Positions 58,149 to 64,000 of a stretch of DNA of 64,000 bases are shown here, piece by piece. The notes under the pieces were generated by a model, which saw only the letters and a list, made by a program, of their open reading frames with translations, was not told where the DNA came from and made no database searches. Position numbers and translations under genes: made by a program. Position 1 is the stretch's first letter; each line of letters begins with the position of its first letter. This DNA comes from Clostridia bacterium (GTDB lineage Bacteria > Bacillota > Clostridia > Oscillospirales > Acutalibacteraceae): contig JAFSBZ010000023.1 in NCBI GenBank assembly GCA_017437005.1, positions 37,903-101,902 of the forward strand, read 5' to 3'.

Positions 58149-60536
58149 TTAAAATATAACCGATGAACCGTTTGATGCACTATAAACGTTTGCTGCGTGT
58201 GTAAAACCGTATTTATCGTAATAATCGCGGTTTACAACGTCTATTATGCTGTTTGACTTAGATTTTTCAATTAAAGCAATCACGCATCCGCCAAGGCCTG
58301 CACCAACAATTTCACTACCCAAAACACCGTCGGTTGCGTTAAGAATGTCGCAAAGATTGTCAATTTCAGGTGTCGAGCATGAATAAGAGCCACATTCGTT
58401 TTCGAAAGGTGTATTGTTAGAAATGAGTTGATCTAAATATTTATCGCTAATGCCTTCAACACCTATACGGTCACCGTTGTGACTGGTTTTCATCATTTTT
58501 CCTAAAGAAATATAATCTTCAGATTTTAGTATATCCATAAATTTTTCCGCACGTTCACATTCCGAAACACCATAAAGTGTTACATTACGTAGCTCATAAA
58601 CATTTGGATCCTTATGGTTTAAAAATATTTCATTTATACGTTGCTTATATTCAGGTAAAAGTGCTTTAATTCCACCGCGAGTAATAGTCTCAGGCAGTGT
58701 CGCTATCATTTTATAAACAGCTGAATATGGTCTTATTTTTGCTAAATCTCGGAATTCTTTAAGTTCGTAGTTAGGATAATTCTTTTTAAGAAGCATAAGT
58801 GCAAACTCATAACAGGCAACCTTTGAATTAAATGTATCCTTACTGCCCTCAGATTTTTTAGCCATAAGCATAGAGTTAGCAACCAAAACTGCATATTTGT
58901 CAGAGAATTTTTGTCTTTCACCGACCGTAAATGGCTTAAAGCCCAAGTGTACTATAGCATCTTTTTGTCCGCACTTCATAGCTGCGTGGTCGCCTGCACC
59001 GCCACGAGAGCCAACAAACCATTCGCCCTGACCGCAAAGGTCAATAAATTCATGTTCGGTAAGGTTAAGACAGTTAAGTGCAACAAGAGCCTCCATAACC
59101 GCAACAACAATGGCAGAAGAGGATGAAAGACCGGCCGCTACAGGAATGTTACCTGTAGATACCATATCCATACCGCAAAGAGCATAATCGGTTTTAAATT
59201 GAGCGTGTATCACGGCTGATTTAACGTAGTTTGACCAGTCACCCTTACTTTCAATAAGAGCACTTACGACTTTATCACTACCAAGATATTCAAGCCAAGA
59301 TTCATTAGAGCCCAAAGCCAATGTTTTACTAATTGAAAAACTACGATCGGGGTAGGTGGTATCTAAATTTGAAATATTAACTATATCATCATCGCGTCGC
59401 GCTGATACAAACACCTGGTCCTTATCGGTTGCCATAACGTTAATGCCGCCGCCACGATGGTCGATGTGCCTACCCATCAGATTTATACGACCGGGTGAGC
59501 GTGTAATAACAACCTTTTTATCGCCATATTTTTCAATGAATTTATTTAATAAATCAATATATCTTTGCTTTTGTACATTAAGGTTGTTGGTGTAAAGTTT
59601 TGATAATGTTTCATCCATATTACCAATGTTTATATCGGCAATATATTGAGAGGCTGTACGCATAAAATGTTCGCTTACTCCACAAAGCTCTTGCTTAGTG
59701 CTATATGTAAGCATATCGTTTTTATCGTTAATTTCGTATAAAACCGCTTGGTCTTTTGCGGCAAAATATTCGAGTGTGTCGGTAAGATAAATTTCTTCTT
59801 GTGCGTTGTCGCAGCCGAGTGTATTGATAGCATCAATAACCTTATTGGTATTGAAGCAATAAAGAGCTGCATTGGCATACGGGGCAGAAAGAACATCATC
59901 AGCACCAAACTCTACACCGCAAAGGGTTTTTGTGGGTGACGGAGTCTTCGTGAGCGCACTGTCAAGCACCTTTTTTGCTTTTTTAGGATTAAGACCGATA
60001 CCGTCAAGTAAACTTTCGTATTTATCGGGTGTTGTATTACCAAGCGCCATTAAAGCAGCATCGGTAAATTCGATTACACCATAGGGCTTGCCGTCTCGTA
60101 CAACCACACGACCGCCGTTAAAGTTAGCATCCAGAGGTTGAACACCCCACACAGCATCGGCAGTTTCTGCTTTATCAAGAATGCCTTTTATAACGTTTGT
60201 AGATATGATTTTATCACCCATTGAAACTATAACCGGACCGTCATATCCCATAGAAAAAAGAGCTTTAAGGCCACAAAGAGCCGCATGGCCCGTACCCTTT
60301 TGTTCTTTCTGATAGGCGTATATAACACCTTCTACTCCGTCAAGACAGTCCATAACGCTATATGCCTGATGACCAATAACAACAACAAATCGGCTAACAC
60401 CGGCAGCTGTCATATTGTCGATTATTCTACGTATAACCGGAACACCAGCACAGTCAAAGCAAACCTTACTTTTTGAGTTGTCGTTCATACGCGAACCCTT
60501 GCCCGCACACAAAATAATTGCCGCTGTATCTTTCAT
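58149..60536 (-). CDS. Nucleotidyltransferase-GHMP sugar kinase fusion
   Basis: A 795-aa bifunctional protein. Residues 1-315 are a GlmU-like nucleotidyltransferase (ILCAGKGSRM, VSMGDKI). Residues about 330-795 are a galactokinase-like GHMP kinase: RSPGRINLMGRHIDHRGG, ATP-binding PVAAGLSSSSA and GAGLGGCVIAL. The kinase would make sugar-1-phosphate and the transferase an NDP-sugar. In galactokinase the corresponding segment is GEHTDY; here Arg replaces the Glu, so the sugar may not be galactose. Start ATG 60536 has GGAG upstream; a TTG at 60566 is less likely. Confidence 0.85.
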   Translation of the reverse strand: MKDTAAIILCAGKGSRMNDNSKSKVCFDCAGVPVIRRIIDNMTAAGVSRFVVVIGHQAYSVMDCLDGVEGVIYAYQKEQKGTGHAALCGLKALFSMGYDGPVIVSMGDKIISTNVIKGILDKAETADAVWGVQPLDANFNGGRVVVRDGKPYGVIEFTDAALMALGNTTPDKYESLLDGIGLNPKKAKKVLDSALTKTPSPTKTLCGVEFGADDVLSAPYANAALYCFNTNKVIDAINTLGCDNAQEEIYLTDTLEYFAAKDQAVLYEINDKNDMLTYSTKQELCGVSEHFMRTASQYIADINIGNMDETLSKLYTNNLNVQKQRYIDLLNKFIEKYGDKKVVITRSPGRINLMGRHIDHRGGGINVMATDKDQVFVSARRDDDIVNISNLDTTYPDRSFSISKTLALGSNESWLEYLGSDKVVSALIESKGDWSNYVKSAVIHAQFKTDYALCGMDMVSTGNIPVAAGLSSSSAIVVAVMEALVALNCLNLTEHEFIDLCGQGEWFVGSRGGAGDHAAMKCGQKDAIVHLGFKPFTVGERQKFSDKYAVLVANSMLMAKKSEGSKDTFNSKVACYEFALMLLKKNYPNYELKEFRDLAKIRPYSAVYKMIATLPETITRGGIKALLPEYKQRINEIFLNHKDPNVYELRNVTLYGVSECERAEKFMDILKSEDYISLGKMMKTSHNGDRIGVEGISDKYLDQLISNNTPFENECGSYSCSTPEIDNLCDILNATDGVLGSEIVGAGLGGCVIALIEKSKSNSIIDVVNRDYYDKYGFTHAANVYSASNGSSVIF

Positions 60537-60562
60537 AAGATATAATTCTCCATTTTTAACTA

Positions 60563-61768
60563 TCAATTTTCATTTTTGTTAAGCCATTGACCCATTTTAA
60601 TTGCAAATAAGTTCCAGTTTTGGAAACCGGGGTTGTTTACACCTTCACCGCTTTCGGGGTCGTAGTATTCGTGAAGTTCGCCGTTTTTTGCAATATCTTC
60701 GCCAAAAAGTTTAAGTGTTTTGGTAGCAAGTTCTTTTGCCTCGTCAATAAATCCATATTTAACAAGTCCGTCAAATACTATGTAGTTTGAAATGCCCCAG
60801 ATAGGTCCTAACCAGCAGGATGGGTTACCTGTCTTTTTGATAGAGTACATCTTTTCATATTTAGAAAGTGTGCGTACACCGTAAGGCGCCCAGAATGCTT
60901 TTTCGTCAAGCAGGTTTTCTTTTACCATACGTTCAGCCTGTTCGGGTGTTGCAATTCCTGCCCACATGGCCATAAAGCCTGACCAGCAACCAATGCGCTG
61001 AATGAGTGTGTTCCAATGACGAGGCGCACCAGAGTGCATGATATTATCAGGATTAATAGGTAGTAGATTAAGGTCGCAACTGTAATACATACCGTCTTTT
61101 TCATCGTAACAAAGATCTTGAACTGCTTTTCTTAGATTTTCGGCTTCATTTTTATAAAAGCTGACATCTGCGCCTAAAAGTTCGCCTAAATAGCACACCG
61201 CCTCTAACTCTTTATACATTAAGCAGTTAAGATAAATTGATGCCGAGCTATTTTCGGGACGATAATAGGTAGATGGGTCGTTATCTACACCGATTGCACA
61301 GTCATTTATCCAAAAATAAAGTCCCGATTCGTGGCGTTGATTATTATAGTAGTAATCGATAAATTTGAGTATTTTATCAAAATATGGACGAAGCCATTCT
61401 ATATCGTTATTATTAACCTCTACAATAAATGCCGCATGTTGTGCAAGACAGGGCTTGTGGATGTTAGTAACGGCAATATTATCACAATGATAAAACTTTA
61501 ATGTAGGCATTATATATATTGGCATTTTACCGTCATCTTCCATATGGTCAAGGAAGTTTAGAATACAGCCTTTTTCATACTCCGAAACATCTTCGGTTAC
61601 AAAATCACGAAGCGCAATATTGGTAAGCCAACTGTCCCAGTCCCAAAGGCTGTTACTGTAAGCCGCGCCCGGAACTATAAACTTGTGTTTTAGCAGTCCG
61701 TCTGGTTCACGAAACATTTTTTTGTAATTGCTTTTAGCGTATTCTAAAATTAAGTTATAATTATTCAT
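60563..61768 (-). CDS. GH63/trehalase-like glycoside hydrolase
   Basis: A 401-aa alpha/alpha-toroid protein without signal peptide. WDWDSWLTNIALRDF, GCWSGFMAMWAGIA and NPSCWLGPIWGISNYI resemble MGH1/GH63 and trehalase-type enzymes. Substrate unknown. It is co-transcribed with the NTase-kinase fusion (26 bases apart), hinting that it frees the sugar that is then activated. ATG 61768 has AAAGGTG upstream. Confidence 0.78.
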   Translation of the reverse strand: MNNYNLILEYAKSNYKKMFREPDGLLKHKFIVPGAAYSNSLWDWDSWLTNIALRDFVTEDVSEYEKGCILNFLDHMEDDGKMPIYIMPTLKFYHCDNIAVTNIHKPCLAQHAAFIVEVNNNDIEWLRPYFDKILKFIDYYYNNQRHESGLYFWINDCAIGVDNDPSTYYRPENSSASIYLNCLMYKELEAVCYLGELLGADVSFYKNEAENLRKAVQDLCYDEKDGMYYSCDLNLLPINPDNIMHSGAPRHWNTLIQRIGCWSGFMAMWAGIATPEQAERMVKENLLDEKAFWAPYGVRTLSKYEKMYSIKKTGNPSCWLGPIWGISNYIVFDGLVKYGFIDEAKELATKTLKLFGEDIAKNGELHEYYDPESGEGVNNPGFQNWNLFAIKMGQWLNKNEN

Positions 61769-61798
61769 AAGTATCACCTTTGCTTGATATTTATATCA

Positions 61799-61827
61799 AT
61801 AATAACACAAAAAGGTAATTTTGTCAT
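61799..61827 (-). promoter_or_regulatory. Promoter of GH63-like/NTase-kinase operon
   Basis: Reverse strand ATGACA (61827-61822), 17 bp, TATTAT (61804-61799). Confidence 0.55.
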
Positions 61828-61894
61828 TATATTTATTAAGATTTTTTATATAATAGTTGATCTTTTAATAAACAAACAAGTACAAAATTAAAGT

Positions 61895-62773
61895 TTAAAA
61901 CTCAGCTTCGTGTTGTTTGAAAAATTCGTAATATGCTCTTACATTTTCAAGTTCTGACCATATTTTTGTTGTTACGGGATAACTGTCGAGATCATATATT
62001 TTTGCTTGTTCTATTGACAACAATATAGGGGAGTGGGTAGATATTATAAACTGACAGCCAAAATATCTTGCGGAATCGCTTATATATTTTGCTAAATCAA
62101 TTTGAAATTTAATTGAAAGACTATTTTCAGGCTCGTCTAAAAGATATATCGCATCTTTATCAATATGTTCTGTAAAATATCGCATTGCCGTTTCGCCATT
62201 AGAGAACATATCAACATTTTTAGCAAGGCGTTCTTTAACAAATTTAGACTGGCTTTTTTTAGGGTTGAGCGCATCTTGAACTTCTTTCCAACGATCATAA
62301 TCCTCAAGACCATGAAGATTAGTATAGCTTTCTTCTTCAAGAGCAGCTCTCATGTGATGTATGCCATAACCTCTAAACAGCTCTTCGCGATGAAAATCTA
62401 CGTTGCTGTTTAAATATCGCATATTCATTACATAGTCAAAAACATCATCGCTTGAAAGTATTTGACTGCTTTGCGGAATATCGTCTCCGTATATTTTGCA
62501 AAGATTTGTATACTTTTCAAAAAAAGCACTTTTGTTGTATTCGGAATGTCGTATGGCGTTTATCTTTTCTGATATAATGTTTAGTAGAGTTGTTTTGCCG
62601 GAACCGTTTCCTCCATAAAAAATGGTTACAGGCTCAAATTCTAAATATTCAAGCTTTTTTTCGGGAAAAATTTTAAAAGGATACATTGTCCCAAAACAAG
62701 TTCTTTTTTCGCTTAAGATCGCACTCATTTCTACCTGTTCCGATGCTAATTTTAATTTTTTTAAATAAATCAT
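61895..62773 (-). CDS. AAA/ABC-type ATPase (AAA_21-like)
   Basis: A 292-aa ATPase with Walker A YGGNGSGKTTLL (about residues 53-64), signature MFSNGET, Walker B AIYLLDEPENSLS and H-loop FIISTHSP. This is the RecF/AAA_21 single-domain type seen in stand-alone or defence-like ATPases; no nuclease partner is nearby. Function unknown. Confidence 0.8.
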   Translation of the reverse strand: MIYLKKLKLASEQVEMSAILSEKRTCFGTMYPFKIFPEKKLEYLEFEPVTIFYGGNGSGKTTLLNIISEKINAIRHSEYNKSAFFEKYTNLCKIYGDDIPQSSQILSSDDVFDYVMNMRYLNSNVDFHREELFRGYGIHHMRAALEEESYTNLHGLEDYDRWKEVQDALNPKKSQSKFVKERLAKNVDMFSNGETAMRYFTEHIDKDAIYLLDEPENSLSIKFQIDLAKYISDSARYFGCQFIISTHSPILLSIEQAKIYDLDSYPVTTKIWSELENVRAYYEFFKQHEAEF

Positions 62774-62871
62774 TATAAAACGTCCTTAAATATGTATTTA
62801 ATTACAAAATGCAATATTTATCTATATATTTAGTATATCATAACTTATGTCCAATGAAAAGGACTTTGTGT

Positions 62872-62902
62872 AAAAAAATCCGCCCGAAGAAATTCGGGCG
62901 GA
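62872..62902 (-). terminator. Terminator after the hypothetical gene at 62980
   Basis: A 10-bp perfect stem TCCGCCCGAA/TTCGGGCGGA (62879-62888 with 62893-62902), GAAA loop, then seven T residues on the reverse strand. Confidence 0.92.
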
Positions 62903-62979
62903 CAATTTTGCTTTATAAAGTCAGCAATTATTTGCTTTCTTTGATGGCAGCCTGTTGGGCTATCGGCAAAAGAGGGAAA

Positions 62980-63603
62980 TTACATATCGAAAAGCAAAAG
63001 TTCCATTTCTTTGTTGAAATCTGTCTTTTTTGAGAATTCGTCGACTTTTAAAAGTTCTCTGGCCTCTAAACAGTCTAATGCTTGTGCTTTAATGAATAGT
63101 AGTTTATGAAAATCAAATGTATCCAATTCGGTTGTATATTTATACCCGTAAATTCCGTATTGCTTCAAAACATCTGTGCACGCTTTTGCAACAGCATAGC
63201 ACAAGTCTTTATCATTCATTTTAAATTGACTATATGTATCACCATAATCAGTTGTTATTCTCATGACTATTTGATTTGTGCTATCACCTTCACAATATTT
63301 CGTCATTTCGATAGTCATAACTTCGCCCTCATTATCCCAATCGACAGTTGTGGTAATGCCGATAATATGACGGTCATCTTCTGCGGTAATGCTTTCTCGT
63401 GGACGCCATTCGTTATGGCAATCATCTTTTTCAAAATAAAGTGCATACAACGCACTTACAAAATCACCGAATTGTCCACCGACAGCAGAACTTGCGCCAA
63501 ACGATATTTTATGTCCTGAAAAGTCAAGGTCAATTACTAAATATTGTGTTCCTGTCGGTGTTAATTTTATTTTTACATTACAATCTCTTTTTTGAAGATT
63601 CAT
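62980..63603 (-). CDS. Hypothetical protein
   Basis: A 207-aa protein of no recognised family; beta-rich first half (YLVIDLDFSGHKISFGASSAVGGQFGDFV) and a helical C-terminus. The pattern resembles immunity-protein-like or phage-type small proteins but no call is made. ATG 63603 has AGGTGAGG upstream. Follows the next gene by 11 bases. Confidence 0.65.
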   Translation of the reverse strand: MNLQKRDCNVKIKLTPTGTQYLVIDLDFSGHKISFGASSAVGGQFGDFVSALYALYFEKDDCHNEWRPRESITAEDDRHIIGITTTVDWDNEGEVMTIEMTKYCEGDSTNQIVMRITTDYGDTYSQFKMNDKDLCYAVAKACTDVLKQYGIYGYKYTTELDTFDFHKLLFIKAQALDCLEARELLKVDEFSKKTDFNKEMELLLFDM

Positions 63604-63614
63604 TTTCCTCACCT

Positions 63615-64000
63615 TTACTCTATTCCATACTTTTCATTTAATCGCTTCAAGAATGCGGAGGCATCGTCTCTTTCTTCTTGTGTGTTACCCCACCAACCTT
63701 CGCAAAACTCAAAATCAGACATCATATCCAACACCTTTGGTGTATATACTCTTGTAATTCTTAAATTCTCGATTAATTCGATTGGAACAAAATCCACATA
63801 ATATCTTCCGCCACGACTAAGGCCTAAAACAGAAATTCCTATTTTGTTTTCGTCTGGTAATCTTTCATCCCATAGGCGACCGCAAAGATACACTTTCGTA
63901 TTTCCTTTAAACGCCGCAGTTCCATATCTCATAATGCCGTTTTCGTCAATTCGTGTTTTCTTTATGTTTCCTGCAACAGCATATCTCCATAATGTTTTCA
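63615..64000 (-). CDS. Hypothetical protein, C-terminal part (cut by window edge)
   Basis: The frame runs in open from the right edge (LWRYAVAGNIKKTRIDENGIMRYG ... is read through without a stop before an internal ATG at 63932). The visible 128 codons contain a beta-rich region and a C-terminal Glu/Arg-rich helix. No family recognised. Probably an operon with the gene at 62980. Confidence 0.6.
   Translation of the reverse strand, partial: KTLWRYAVAGNIKKTRIDENGIMRYGTAAFKGNTKVYLCGRLWDERLPDENKIGISVLGLSRGGRYYVDFVPIELIENLRITRVYTPKVLDMMSDFEFCEGWWGNTQEERDDASAFLKRLNEKYGIE

Overview
The window is AT-rich DNA with closely packed genes, strong AGGAGG-type ribosome binding sites and TTGACA/TATAAT promoters. 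The gene families (GTP-dependent PEP carboxykinase, archaeal-type aspartate-semialdehyde dehydrogenase, a DUF4364-like protein, a TIGR04086-like membrane protein, a C_GCAxxG_C_C protein, sortase-type surface anchoring, ABC sugar importers without their own ATPase) point to a Gram-positive anaerobe of class Clostridia, probably a Ruminococcaceae/Oscillospiraceae-like gut bacterium. Species cannot be named from the sequence.

Core left part (1-11.5 kb): the end of a Crp/Fnr regulator gene, a lone fumarase beta subunit after a DivIVA-like coiled-coil protein, the lysine pathway (lysA, and an asd-dapA-dapB operon) interrupted by pckG on the other strand, then queA-tgt-yajC and a small membrane protein, and a DUF4364-like protein. 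A first accessory stretch (11.6-19.1 kb) is a run of same-strand single-domain genes: a GrpB-pyrophosphatase-Nudix fusion, two 95% identical TIGR04076-like genes, a cREC-like receiver, an HD hydrolase, a macrodomain-HTH fusion, MmcQ/YjbR, tag, a CPBP protease, a PD-(D/E)XK nuclease-like protein, ArsC/Spx, XRE and vWA proteins. Many deal with nucleotides, ADP-ribose or DNA/RNA damage.

The main discovery is a 30.4-kb integrative element (about 19411-49836). It has split an Amidase_3-type N-acetylmuramoyl-L-alanine amidase gene: the N-terminal 49 codons (signal anchor up to the catalytic His) remain at 19267, and the C-terminal catalytic part lies 30 kb away at 49837-50399, just upstream of radA. 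A large serine recombinase ends inside the right junction. Joining the two element ends regenerates an almost perfect 19+8+19 attP dyad, and joining the two flanks regenerates the amidase reading frame with its HGG motif. The cargo is a beta-1,3-glucan (laminarin-like) utilisation locus: a repeat-containing surface-anchored binding protein, an AraC regulator, two GH16 endoglucanases (one a lipoprotein, one without a signal peptide), two solute-binding-protein/permease sets, an NHL-repeat/Yip1-type membrane protein, two large putative glycan-acting proteins of unclear activity, a zinc-ribbon protein and a GH3 beta-glucosidase. Two promoters in this locus carry the same tandem 21-bp-spaced sequence, a probable AraC operator. 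The left end of the element holds XRE, Fic, a membrane protein and a HipA-like kinase, a plausible stability/toxin module. No relaxase, secretion or replication genes are visible. A probable small RNA sits between GH3 and the integrase.

Core right part (50.4-64 kb): radA, a C_GCAxxG_C_C protein, a peptidase-E-like protein; then leftward operons for methionine/cysteine (cysK-metF-metH activation domain-metH) and a GH63/trehalase-like hydrolase with a nucleotidyltransferase-GHMP kinase fusion, an AAA ATPase, and two hypothetical genes, the last cut by the window edge.
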